A stretch of 26,806 nt of DNA. It comes from Promethearchaeota archaeon. GTDB taxonomy: Archaea > Asgardarchaeota > Lokiarchaeia > Sigynarchaeales > SOKP01. The notes below the pieces were generated by a model that saw only the letters and a list, made by a program, of their open reading frames with translations, was not told where the DNA came from and ran no database searches. Positions within the stretch are counted from its first letter, which is position 1, and the number at the start of each line of letters is the position of its first letter. The stretch is taken from NCBI GenBank assembly GCA_030605085.1, contig JAUWBH010000070.1, forward strand, positions 1 to 26,806, in the 5' to 3' direction. Made by a program: the position numbers and the translations under genes. This document shows positions 1 to 8,234 of this stretch, one piece after another.

Positions 1-169
1 ACTTGACTTTCAAAGATATGATTTTCAATTTTTATCTTTTCTTTCAAATAAATTTTGTCGGAAACCTTAAGAAGAATAATCTTTTGTATAGTAGTGGCAA
101 ATAAAAAACATATTTTTGACTTAGAAGTCATTAGCTCTTAATTTATAAAAATAACTTTGAAAGTCAAGT
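1..169. repeat. 15-bp inverted repeat bounding a 169-bp non-coding segment
   Basis: Bases 1-15 (ACTTGACTTTCAAAG) are the exact reverse complement of bases 155-169. The 139 bases between the arms are AT-rich and hold no convincing ORF. Inner pairing does not extend past the 15 bp, so this looks more like the ends of a small element (MITE-like) than a long hairpin. The left arm sits at the very edge of the window, so its true outer boundary and any target-site duplication cannot be seen. The rest of the stretch up to the thrS start (170-307) shows nothing recognisable beyond AT-rich promoter-like sequence. Confidence 0.45.
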
Positions 170-307
170 AATAACAAAAATAAATAATTACTTGAATAGG
201 AGATGGAGCCCCTTGATAGAGCAGTTTTGATATTATTACGTATCAAAAAAATTTATCATTCATGGTAGATTCATAGTATTTGTATATTTATTTGGTGTTT
301 GTTGTAC

Positions 308-2377
308 ATGAAAATGTTATTAATTCATTCAGATGGCGTAGATGTAAGGAAAAATAAAGAAGCGACAAGCAATCCTCAAGAATTTGCAGAAGATTTCATT
401 AAAATGGACGGTTTAGTACTTGTCGCTTATGTTTCTGTCGAGGATCAAGATACATATGATACAGATATAATAGCTAAACAAGGAGCTGATGTTATTGAAG
501 AGGCAATTCTCCTTATTACAAGCTTCCCTGAAAAGATTCGTCAACGGAATGAAGAAGTAAGAAAACATAATAGACTCATTGAGGAAGGAAAAATAAAAGG
601 AAAACCAAGAAAATTAATTGAATTAATAGCTGGAAGGGATAAATATATTGTTGAAAAAGTATTAGTTTATCCGTGGGCACATTTAAGCAAATTTTTAAGC
701 AATGAGCCAAATGCAATGGAAGTATGCCCAAAAATAGCTAAAATTTTAGAGTCTAAAGGAATTGAAGCAAAATTCTCTCCATTCGGATGGTATAAATCTT
801 TTAAGATAAATTGTCTTGGTCATGAAGTCGCAGAAATGTATAGGGATGTTAAATTATATATACAACCCGAAGAACATTTGGAAAAGGCTCAGTTTTTTGT
901 AATTACTCCAGAAGGAAAAGAATTAAAAATTCAAATGGATGACAATAAAAATATTTTGCCAATAAAAGAAGCTGGTGAAGATTTTAATTTATTTATTAAA
1001 TCAGAATTAGGAACAAGAAGAACTGATACGGGGGTTGAACCTGCTCACATTAAAGTAATGAAAGAGTTCGAACTTGTCGATTTTGAAAAAAATTCTGATA
1101 GTGGCAATTTACGTTGGTATACTAAAGGTGTAATTATGAAAAACTTAATTAAAAACTATCTTGATGATAAACTAATTGAATATGGAGCCGTCTTTGTTGA
1201 TACTCCAGTTATGTATACAGTGAAAAGTAAAAAATTAACTGCTCAGACCGCGAGGTTTCCAGCTAGGACATATTGGGTTGAATCCGGAAATAATCGATTT
1301 TTACTTAGATTTGCGGGAGATTTTTTACAATTTGATATGTTCAGTGGAATGAATTTGAAGCCTTCTTATTTCCCATTACGTTTATATGAGTATGAGCAGT
1401 ATGATTTTAGGAGGGAGAGAGAAGGAGAATTAACTGGTTTAAGACGTTTAAGAGTCTTTGTTATGCCAGATTTTCATACTCTATGCAAAGACTTGGAGTC
1501 ATCTGTAGAAGAATTTAAAAAACAGTATGAGTTAGATCAGCAAGTTGCTGAAGATTTAGGAATTAAAGATCACTTAATTTTTAGGACGACACACGACTTT
1601 TACAATGAAAATAAAGGTTGGATCAAGGAATTAATTAAAAAAGAAAATAAGCCTGCTTTATTGGAACTCTGGGATGAGAGATACTATTATTTTGTGTTGA
1701 AGTTTGAAAGAGGAGTACTTTCCGCTCAAGATAAAAGCGGTACTCTTGCAACTATTCAGATTGATGTGGAGAGTACATTAGAATATTTAGAAGATAAGGA
1801 TGGGAAAAAAAGGGAAAAATATAATATTTACTTCACTGATAATGATGGGAAAAAAAAGCACCCCATTATCCTTCATAACTCACCTTCAGGAGGTTTGGAG
1901 AGAATATTATGGGGGCTACTTGAAACTGCTATTAGAAATAAAGATAAAATTGTTACAGGCTTTAAAACATGGTTGTCTCCAATCCAAGTTCGAATTTTAA
2001 CGATTAGTAATAATCAAAACGAGTACGCTGAAAAACTTCTTGATTTAATTAATAAAATGGGATTTAGAGTGGATTTTGACGACAGGGACGAGAAAATTGG
2101 AAAGAAAATTAGACAATCAGAGATCGAATGGATTCCTTATACCGTAATACTAGGAAAAAATGAAGAAGAGGCTGGAACCATCTCCATACGCAAGAGATTG
2201 ATTAATAAGTCATTTAAGATAAATGAAAAAGGACAAAAAATGACTGCTGAACAAATTAATAACGTAAAGATTGAAAAATTACTAGAGATGCTCGAAGATG
2301 ATACTAGAGATTATCCGAAATATAAACTCCCCATTCCTTTTAGACGCTTTTCCACTAAAGTTTATTTTAGAAAATAA
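308..2377 (+). CDS. thrS: Threonyl-tRNA synthetase, archaeal type with N-terminal editing domain
   Basis: This enzyme charges tRNA-Thr in the cytoplasm. The N-terminus (MKMLLIHSDGVDVRKNKEA) matches the archaeal ThrRS editing domain, which resembles D-Tyr-tRNA deacylase and removes mischarged Ser. It fills roughly the first 140 residues. The class II catalytic core follows: motif 2 around FRREREGELTGLRRLR, then MPDFHTLC, and motif 3 around SGGLERILWGLLE preceded by ILHNS. A C-terminal anticodon-binding domain begins near the segment TWLSPIQVRILTIS. At about 690 residues the protein is full length. ATG at 308 is preferred to the in-frame TTG at 299, because family members begin at about MKMLLIHSD. 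The zinc-ligand cysteine of bacterial ThrRS is not evident (the segment reads FAGDFLQF), so metal ligation may differ. The HAD gene starts 17 bases downstream, so co-transcription is likely. Confidence 0.95.
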   Translation: MKMLLIHSDGVDVRKNKEATSNPQEFAEDFIKMDGLVLVAYVSVEDQDTYDTDIIAKQGADVIEEAILLITSFPEKIRQRNEEVRKHNRLIEEGKIKGKPRKLIELIAGRDKYIVEKVLVYPWAHLSKFLSNEPNAMEVCPKIAKILESKGIEAKFSPFGWYKSFKINCLGHEVAEMYRDVKLYIQPEEHLEKAQFFVITPEGKELKIQMDDNKNILPIKEAGEDFNLFIKSELGTRRTDTGVEPAHIKVMKEFELVDFEKNSDSGNLRWYTKGVIMKNLIKNYLDDKLIEYGAVFVDTPVMYTVKSKKLTAQTARFPARTYWVESGNNRFLLRFAGDFLQFDMFSGMNLKPSYFPLRLYEYEQYDFRREREGELTGLRRLRVFVMPDFHTLCKDLESSVEEFKKQYELDQQVAEDLGIKDHLIFRTTHDFYNENKGWIKELIKKENKPALLELWDERYYYFVLKFERGVLSAQDKSGTLATIQIDVESTLEYLEDKDGKKREKYNIYFTDNDGKKKHPIILHNSPSGGLERILWGLLETAIRNKDKIVTGFKTWLSPIQVRILTISNNQNEYAEKLLDLINKMGFRVDFDDRDEKIGKKIRQSEIEWIPYTVILGKNEEEAGTISIRKRLINKSFKINEKGQKMTAEQINNVKIEKLLEMLEDDTRDYPKYKLPIPFRRFSTKVYFRK

Positions 2378-2394
2378 CTGAGATATTAACATTC

Positions 2395-3012
2395 ATGACG
2401 ATAAAAGCAATTATATTTGATTTAGGAGGCGTTGTAATAGAATTTGATTTTACTAAATTTTTTAAAGAAGTAATAGAGATTTCTCCTCTAAGCAAACCTC
2501 ATTCATTATTACTCCTTGAATTTTGGCGCCAATCAGATTTATACCATCAAGGAAAAATGTCAAATGAAGAATTTTATCATCATACCTGCGAATTATTACA
2601 AGTTTGCACCTTAAATCAAGATGAATTTTTTGAATCTTTTAACTCGGTAATTTCTCGTCCTAATAACGATGTTATTGAGCTGTTAAAGAAATTAAAAAAT
2701 AGAAATAGTTATAAATTACTTGCTTTATCTAACATAAACGAATCTCACGCGAATTATTTAAAGAAAATGAACTGGAACTTTTTAGATATTTTCGATACGA
2801 CTATTTTCTCTTATCAAATTAAAATGACAAAACCAGACCCTCGAGTATTCCAATATGCAATAGAAAAAGCAGGATGTAAACCTGAAGAAATTATATATAT
2901 TGATGATGGCTTAAATAACATCCGCTCAGCTAAAGGATTTGGATTAATTGGAATTCACTATTCTGGATTGAACGAGTTAATCAACAATCTAAATGAATTA
3001 AAAATATTATAA
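2395..3012 (+). CDS. HAD-superfamily hydrolase (subfamily IA, YihX/epoxide-hydrolase-N type)
   Basis: This is a predicted cytoplasmic phosphatase of 205 residues. All four HAD motifs are visible. Motif I is IIFDLGGVV near residues 6-14, with nucleophile Asp9. The second Asp of the canonical DxD is Gly here, as is common in the YihX-like and epoxide-hydrolase-N branch. Motif II is LSNINES, motif III is the Lys in KPDPRVF, and motif IV is the acidic pair in YIDDGLNNI. A helical cap of about 75 residues lies between motifs I and II. The substrate cannot be read from sequence; the subfamily includes sugar-phosphate phosphatases. The ATG lies 17 bases after thrS, which suggests one transcript, although the functional link is unclear. 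Confidence 0.85.
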   Translation: MTIKAIIFDLGGVVIEFDFTKFFKEVIEISPLSKPHSLLLLEFWRQSDLYHQGKMSNEEFYHHTCELLQVCTLNQDEFFESFNSVISRPNNDVIELLKKLKNRNSYKLLALSNINESHANYLKKMNWNFLDIFDTTIFSYQIKMTKPDPRVFQYAIEKAGCKPEEIIYIDDGLNNIRSAKGFGLIGIHYSGLNELINNLNELKIL

Positions 3013-3036
3013 GAAAACTTAAAAAGTCTTGAAATT

Positions 3037-3561
3037 TTACTCAAGAGCCTCTAAACATGCTTTTGCAATCTTTTCAAAAGCAATGTTGACATTTTCTCCG
3101 GTCTTAGCAGAAGTTTCCAAATATTCACACCCTATTCTTTCTGCTAAGTCCATCGCCTCGGACTTATCAACTTGACGTTCCAAATCTATTTTATTCCCCA
3201 ATAATATCATGGGTATCGATTTTTTTACTGTTTTCTTAATGCTCGATACCCATCCAGGAATTTTTAATAAGGTTTGAGGAGAATCAACAGCGAACACTCC
3301 TAAAGCGGCATTAGAGCCTTTAAAATAAATTGTACGGAGTTTATGAAACTGAGCCTGACCTCCAATATCCCAAAGTAAAAGCTTAACTTTTTTTCCTCCG
3401 ATTTCTACATTATGGACTAAGAAGTTGCTTCCAATTGTCTTTTTCATGTCATGGGTATAAGTAGCTTTGACATACCGTAAAAGTAGCGAAGTCTTTCCGA
3501 CTCCTCCTGGACCAAATAAAGTTATTTTGAATTTAGCTAGAAATTCGTCATTATCAGAAAT
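3037..3561 (-). CDS. Ras/Rab/Arf-like small GTPase, apparent ATT start
   Basis: This is a eukaryote-like small GTPase of the kind expanded in Asgard archaea. All G motifs are present when the frame is read from ATT at 3561-3559. G1 is GPGGVGKTS (residues 17-25). The switch I Thr is likely Thr42 in KKTIGSNF. G3 is WDIGGQ (64-69), with Gln69 equivalent to Ras Gln61 and an Arf-like wording. G4 is GNKIDL (122-127) and G5 is ETSAKTG. The first ATG in frame (3447) would delete the P-loop. The frame is closed by TAA at 3603-3601, and no ATG, GTG or TTG occurs before the P-loop. ATT gives a normal 174-residue protein starting MSDNDEFLAKFKI, and AGGTGGG sits 6 bases upstream as a possible ribosome-binding site. 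There is no C-terminal prenylation motif; the protein ends EALE. A base error (ATG read as ATT) is the main alternative. Confidence 0.88.
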   Translation of the reverse strand: MSDNDEFLAKFKITLFGPGGVGKTSLLLRYVKATYTHDMKKTIGSNFLVHNVEIGGKKVKLLLWDIGGQAQFHKLRTIYFKGSNAALGVFAVDSPQTLLKIPGWVSSIKKTVKKSIPMILLGNKIDLERQVDKSEAMDLAERIGCEYLETSAKTGENVNIAFEKIAKACLEALE

Positions 3562-3577
3562 CGTTATCCCACCTGTT
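3562..3577 (-). promoter_or_regulatory. Shine-Dalgarno-like site supporting the ATT start
   Basis: On the minus strand AGGTGGG ends 6 bases before ATT at 3561. That is a usual distance for ribosome binding. It would be too close (0 bases) for the in-frame ATA at 3567, so this site favours ATT as the initiator of the GTPase gene. Confidence 0.4.
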
Positions 3578-3603
3578 AAAGTATGGATTGTAAATTTGAA
3601 TTA

Positions 3604-3869
3604 CTTCTTTAATTAATATTTTTTTTATGATATTTATATGTTTAAAATTATTTTTAATCTTATTTAAACGAATGGCTAAATTTTTTCGATTGTTAGCTTT
3701 TTCAAGTTTTTTCCTTTTTTTATTATTCTTTATGTTTATCAGATTCTTTCTTGGTTGATTCTATTTCTTATTAAAATTAATAAGACGCTGAATTACTCCA
3801 TGTTATTTCCGTATTATAAGCGAGTATCTTAATGATAACTTTACTCTTTTTAAGCAATAATGTTAATTT
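3604..3869. other. Non-coding spacer with possible GTPase promoter
   Basis: This AT-rich spacer lies between the small GTPase and the acyltransferase, both on the minus strand. No ORF was recognised. On the minus strand CATATAAATA (3640-3631) could be a TATA box for the GTPase gene, placing transcription start near 3606 and leaving a leader of about 45 bases before the ATT start. Nothing else stands out. Confidence 0.3.
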
Positions 3870-5225
3870 TTATCTATGTTTTGATTTTTTCTTCTTCTTA
3901 ACAGCTTCTTTAATCTTTTCTTCTACTTTTTTACCTTCTTTTACGATGAATTCTTCAACTTCTTTGATTTCTTTTTTCACAGTTTGTCCAGCCTTTTGAC
4001 CGATTCTGCTAATTTGTATCATAATCCATTCAGGGCTTCCAAAGCCCCCTCCATATTCGTTCCAGATATACATGAAGAATCCCATGAATGCAATAAATCC
4101 AAAAACTACAATAGGGGCAAATATGATGCTAAATTGGCCAAAAAATAATGCGAGAAAGACATAATGAATTAAGAATAGGCTTAACGACGCTTTACCGTAG
4201 TATATGATCATTTTCGTAAAATTGTTGTCTTTCTTTTTCATATCGATTAAATAAAGGCTGATAGCAATAATTAAAAGTGCCGCCCCTAAGTTATAAAACA
4301 TATTTCCAATAGTACCTCTGATCAAAAACTCTGGCATTCCCGGAAATTTATAATAATTCTGTTGGTTTGCTATAACATATAATTGTAAATGCGGATATTC
4401 TTCAAGGCTCATAGTTTCAGGAGTTTGCAACTTTAAACCTAATAAAACTCCAACCACGACTAAAATGATCCCCCAAATTAAAAATCTTTTAAATAAACGA
4501 CTGTATGCATCAGGACCTTCTATCATTGCATCGTAGAGATATTCTCCAAATATTGTTGATATGAAACATACCGCAAGCCAAGGGAGCAGCGTTATTTGAG
4601 GTGCGGGTGAAGTTATAATAAAATGTAGTATCCATAGAATCATGTTTGAATCTTTTCCTACATAAATAAATTCTCTAAGAGCTGGTGTAATAAAAATGAT
4701 GAGTAAGCCTATAACCAAACGAGGCATTTTCTTTAATTTTAATGCGTAATAAGAAAATATTTGAGAGAATCCTAAGAACACTAGTATATTCCAGCCCCAA
4801 ATATTAAGAGGAAATGGGATGTCCGGACGAATCACGCTTAAACCAATAACATTGTAAAGAAAGCCAATTGCCATAATCGATATACCTCGAGAAAAAATAC
4901 GATTTCGGATTACTTTTTCTGGAAGTCTTCCTCGTTTTCGCCGGACACTAAAGATTACGCTAAGAGCAGAGAGGAAAACAAAGAGAGACGGACCTAAAAT
5001 ATCGAGGCATGCATATGCCAATCCGTGCGTATACAACCAATCTTTATCTAACCATGCACCTGTAGTATGTGCAATCATAATCATTATAATTGCAAATCCT
5101 TTAACAAAATCAATCGAATTGATACGTTGCGGACTTGCGTAATCTCGAATATCTTCGATTGGGATTTCTTCCTTTAATAATTCTACGAGATCGGGAGAAT
5201 CTGAATCTGTTTTTTTTGATGACAT
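3870..5225 (-). CDS. Multi-pass membrane acyltransferase (HGSNAT / DUF1624-like)
   Basis: This 451-residue integral membrane protein has about ten hydrophobic segments. The N-terminal part INSIDFVKGFAIIMIMIAHT resembles the first helix of heparan-alpha-glucosaminide N-acetyltransferase-like proteins (DUF1624 and the wider acyltransferase-3 group), including the His just after the helix. Such proteins move acetyl or acyl groups across membranes onto sugars. The acceptor here is unknown. A soluble acidic N-tail of about 30 residues precedes the first helix. A C-terminal tail of about 50 residues is charged and ends in a Lys-rich stretch, likely cytoplasmic and amphipathic. The ATG at 5225 is clear. 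The divergent gene at 5404 lies about 180 bases away, so the two probably have separate promoters. Confidence 0.7.
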   Translation of the reverse strand: MSSKKTDSDSPDLVELLKEEIPIEDIRDYASPQRINSIDFVKGFAIIMIMIAHTTGAWLDKDWLYTHGLAYACLDILGPSLFVFLSALSVIFSVRRKRGRLPEKVIRNRIFSRGISIMAIGFLYNVIGLSVIRPDIPFPLNIWGWNILVFLGFSQIFSYYALKLKKMPRLVIGLLIIFITPALREFIYVGKDSNMILWILHFIITSPAPQITLLPWLAVCFISTIFGEYLYDAMIEGPDAYSRLFKRFLIWGIILVVVGVLLGLKLQTPETMSLEEYPHLQLYVIANQQNYYKFPGMPEFLIRGTIGNMFYNLGAALLIIAISLYLIDMKKKDNNFTKMIIYYGKASLSLFLIHYVFLALFFGQFSIIFAPIVVFGFIAFMGFFMYIWNEYGGGFGSPEWIMIQISRIGQKAGQTVKKEIKEVEEFIVKEGKKVEEKIKEAVKKKKKSKHR

Positions 5226-5403
5226 TGTGTATATAATAATAAATCTTACTTCCTTAAAAACCTAAAAAAAATTAGTAAAAAAATTAAAAAGCTCAAACTA
5301 CATAATTATTTTAATAGGATTTAATACAAATAAGATTTTTACTTGGAAAATAGAAAATATAAAAAATTTAAATTAATCAATACTTTGGGTGTTGTTTGAT
5401 TTT

Positions 5404-5817
5404 ATGGAAATAAAACATTATTTGGATCTTAAGTTAATTGGGCTAATAGGGGCCTTATTATTGATAATATCAGAATTCTTACCGTGGTTTTCAGAGTATT
5501 CTTTATTAGAGATATATTCGTTTTACGCACTATCCAGTGGAACAATAGGAAATGCGTTTTTATATTTATTTCCAATTGTTAGCGGAATCATTTGTCTAAT
5601 TGGGAGCGTTTTAGTAATTTACGATAGCGGATATAAAATCAACTCGGTAATTATAACTTTTATTGGGTTAGGATTTCTTTTGTTTTTTTTATTTGAATTA
5701 ATTCCTAGGGAATTACTTTACATTCCAAATGCAGGTATAGGTTTTTATCTTTGTATAACTGGTTTTCTTTTATCCATTCTTAATATCGTAATTATATTAT
5801 TATCAAAAGAGCAATAA
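5404..5817 (+). CDS. Small four-helix membrane protein of unknown function
   Basis: The product is about 137 residues from ATG 5404. GTG at 5389 and TTG at 5392 are in frame but add only five residues. Four hydrophobic segments are visible: LIGLIGALLLIISEFLPWF, the stretch around FLYLFPIVSGIICLIG, SVIITFIGLGFLLFFLFEL and the C-terminal ICITGFLLSILNIVIILL-like helix. No enzymatic motif was recognised. The next gene begins at the base after this stop codon, so the pair is almost certainly one operon. The winged-helix membrane protein downstream may act on or with it. The family is not recognised. Confidence 0.6.
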   Translation: MEIKHYLDLKLIGLIGALLLIISEFLPWFSEYSLLEIYSFYALSSGTIGNAFLYLFPIVSGIICLIGSVLVIYDSGYKINSVIITFIGLGFLLFFLFELIPRELLYIPNAGIGFYLCITGFLLSILNIVIILLSKEQ

Positions 5818-6732
5818 TTGGGAAGGGATATTATTATTAGAGAGAAAAAAGAAGAAAGTATTGAAAACGGAAATGAACAAAATGTTGAGGACAGTTTTTA
5901 CTCCGCTTTAAGTCATGAAATTCGCAGAAAAATTATAAATATTATGGGAAGTCACGACTATACTTCGTTTACCGCCCTTAAAAAAGAATTGAAAGTAAGT
6001 ACTGGTACGATTTATCATCATTTAGATTCGTTATCCCAGTTAATTGAACAGCATAAAAATAAAAAATATTATCTAAGTGAGCTTGGCAAAATCGCTTATA
6101 ATTCTATGAAGGAGAATATTGAAACGCTTAAATCTCCAGATCTCACACAAAGGGAATTTGAATCACCTCTTTTGAAACTATTAATGTATATAACTCCTAA
6201 AAAGTTTATAAAATTTGAAGAGAAAGATAGAGTTTACAATATTATCATTAGTTTAAGCATTTTAATAATTGGGACAATTTTATGTGGAGTAAACGGTTTT
6301 TATTCGGTCTTTTTATTTTATATTAAATCTGCAGAAGAGATTTATCAATTAGAAACTATTTTTCATATCCTTCTCGCTGTTGGATATGTTATTAACTATA
6401 TTGTTTATTTTTTAATAGTAGAATTTTTATGTCGTGTTTTTTATAAGAAAAAACAAAGAACTCTTGATTTTTTTCTATCTTTTCCCGTTATTTTATACCC
6501 AATGGTTATTTACTTATTTATACATTTTATCGTTTTATCTACAGGATTAATTAGAATTACCTTTTTCCGTATTATGGATGTTGTTTTATTGATCTTTTTT
6601 CAAATATGGTCGTTGTGGCTGTTAACTTACAATATAAGCGTAAATAAAGAGTTAAAGATTAAAGAGAGTTTAATTATTTCGCTGATACTTCATTACAGCA
6701 GTTTTACCATTGTTTTGTTCATATCTCTTTAA
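5818..6732 (+). CDS. ArsR-like winged-helix domain fused to a membrane domain
   Basis: This 304-residue protein has an N-terminal winged helix (about residues 27-100: SALSHEIRRKIINIMGS, then VSTGTIYHHLDSL as recognition helix and KKYYLSELGK as wing). It is followed by about five transmembrane helices (residues 135-304). Such one-component membrane regulators would bind DNA at the membrane, with the helices as sensor or anchor. The start appears to be TTG at 5818, the base after the upstream TAA, because the next in-frame Met lies inside the winged helix. Translation is probably coupled to the upstream membrane gene, a plausible partner or target. The 3' end overlaps the convergent ATP-grasp gene by 14 bases. 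The regulated genes are unknown. Confidence 0.72.
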   Translation: MGRDIIIREKKEESIENGNEQNVEDSFYSALSHEIRRKIINIMGSHDYTSFTALKKELKVSTGTIYHHLDSLSQLIEQHKNKKYYLSELGKIAYNSMKENIETLKSPDLTQREFESPLLKLLMYITPKKFIKFEEKDRVYNIIISLSILIIGTILCGVNGFYSVFLFYIKSAEEIYQLETIFHILLAVGYVINYIVYFLIVEFLCRVFYKKKQRTLDFFLSFPVILYPMVIYLFIHFIVLSTGLIRITFFRIMDVVLLIFFQIWSLWLLTYNISVNKELKIKESLIISLILHYSSFTIVLFISL

Positions 6733-8038
6733 TCTGGTAAAAATTATTTATTTTCAATATGGTATTAATTTCATTAATCCGGTTTCTCGAAGATTTCAAA
6801 TCTGCAGTTTTAGTGGTAATAAAACACGAAAAATATTTATTCTTATCTGAAGTATCGAACGAAATTGGAGGCGTTATAAGTTCAGGAATTTCTTTTATTA
6901 ACATAGGAATTACCTCTTCTTTGATTTCTAATGTAGATTTATCCCCTACATAAAGCAAGTCTAATCTCGAAAAAATAGAATAATTTCGAATATTTAATTC
7001 AGGAGAATTTGACAAATTTAACTTTAGATTGAAAATTAAGTCAGCAATGTTTTTATCCACGACATTTCTAAGTCCTATGTAAGATGTCGTTAGTCTCGGA
7101 TTTATTTCTATAAAATAGAGTGATTTATCGTTTTTTCTTATGAAATCAATTCCAAAATATCCATTGAATTTTGATAAATCTAATTTTTTTAAAAATGGAG
7201 CAATTTCCATAATTATTTCGGTATAACTTTCTACAGGTGTATGTCCTCCAAAATATTCGGAATCGCTTTTTAAATCCTTTATATTAACATGTTGTGAATT
7301 TACGCTTAAAATAATAAGGTTATTAAATTCTTGGTTTAATATGTTAGAACTAGATATCAGAGAAAGGCTTAGATCTTTTCCTTTAATGTAATCTTGGAGA
7401 ATATAAATTCTATTAGATTCAATATTATTACTTAATTTTTTAAAAAAGGCTTTTAATTCATCTCCGCTCTCAAAATAATAGATTGATTCTGCCCCTACAC
7501 CGTCCTCAGGTTTTATTACAATTGGACTTTTTAATTCATTAAATTTTTGGAGAATAAAGTCCAAATCCAAAAAATTATCCTTAAATGGAATTTGATAAGT
7601 TTTAGGAGTTTTAATTTTATTTTTTTTAAAAAACTTGTATGTTTTAATCTTAGATGTTCCAAGTTTAATGCCTTCTAAATCCACGCTTAAAATTGTTTTA
7701 TTATGATCTTTAGCAATTTTTGTTAAATCATATAAAATGTTTGAGAATTCTGGGGCTATTATAAAAATATAATTGCATTCTTTTACGCATTCTCTATATT
7801 TTTTTAAGTAATCGTCTTTTGCGTTTACCTGTTTTATAGAATCAGCTTTTAGGTATTTAGATAAGAACGATATTCTATGATCGATAAGTGTACTTATTTC
7901 AAAATTTATTTCGTTAAAATCTGCTATGATGGATCTCAACATCCCATAACCTTCACAAAATAAAGAAGAAGGAATCTCTTGCTTATTGAAACCTCCGCCT
8001 GAAGCATATTCGAAAATAAAGAGTTTATTATTGTCCAT
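6719..8038 (-). CDS. ATP-grasp ligase, MfnD-like (tyramine-glutamate ligase family)
   Basis: This ATP-grasp carboxylate-amine ligase has about 439 residues from ATG 8038. The in-frame start at 8086 adds 16 unlikely residues before FEYASGGGF. The N-terminal FEYASGGGF and the later IAPEFSNILYDLTKIAK, IVIKPEDGVGAES, ILQDYIKGKDLSLSLI, GHTPVE, GYFGIDFI and FIEINPRLTTSYIGLR follow the order expected in MfnD, the methanofuran-biosynthesis enzyme that adds glutamate to tyramine. The Glu-x-Asn-Pro-Arg metal-binding signature is intact. If the assignment holds, the host may make a methanofuran-like C1 carrier. No other methanofuran gene is in the window, so another small-molecule ligase is possible. 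It converges on, and overlaps by 14 bases, the winged-helix gene. Confidence 0.72.
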   Translation of the reverse strand: MDNNKLFIFEYASGGGFNKQEIPSSLFCEGYGMLRSIIADFNEINFEISTLIDHRISFLSKYLKADSIKQVNAKDDYLKKYRECVKECNYIFIIAPEFSNILYDLTKIAKDHNKTILSVDLEGIKLGTSKIKTYKFFKKNKIKTPKTYQIPFKDNFLDLDFILQKFNELKSPIVIKPEDGVGAESIYYFESGDELKAFFKKLSNNIESNRIYILQDYIKGKDLSLSLISSSNILNQEFNNLIILSVNSQHVNIKDLKSDSEYFGGHTPVESYTEIIMEIAPFLKKLDLSKFNGYFGIDFIRKNDKSLYFIEINPRLTTSYIGLRNVVDKNIADLIFNLKLNLSNSPELNIRNYSIFSRLDLLYVGDKSTLEIKEEVIPMLIKEIPELITPPISFDTSDKNKYFSCFITTKTADLKSSRNRINEINTILKINNFYQIKEI

Positions 8039-8124
8039 TTTATTTATGTGAGTTCGTTTTTTAAAAAACAAATTTACTTGTATCAAAAAAATATTCTAAT
8101 TTTAAATTCCTATGTTCAAATGAT

Positions 8125-8213
8125 TTATGATTATGCAACGAAAATTTTAATATTAATCCTTTGTCATATAATAAACCTTAATAAGTAGTCATAAATATTT
8201 TGCATAATCATAA
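8125..8213. repeat. 14-bp inverted repeat in the divergent ATP-grasp / Bro1-like spacer
   Basis: TTATGATTATGCAA (8125-8138) is the exact reverse complement of 8200-8213. The copies lie 61 bases apart inside the shared upstream region of two divergent genes. The right copy ends 21 bases before the Bro1-like ATG and the left copy lies about 87 bases upstream of the ATP-grasp start. This arrangement would suit paired operators for a regulator acting on both genes, although AT-rich chance pairing is possible. Confidence 0.4.
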
Positions 8214-8234
8214 TTTATTGAAAAATACCATATC

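Noticed and set aside
3445..3600. Intron or split gene explaining the missing ATG of the GTPase
   Set aside because: The frame is continuous from the P-loop onward and an ATT with a ribosome-binding site gives a normal length, so splicing is unnecessary.
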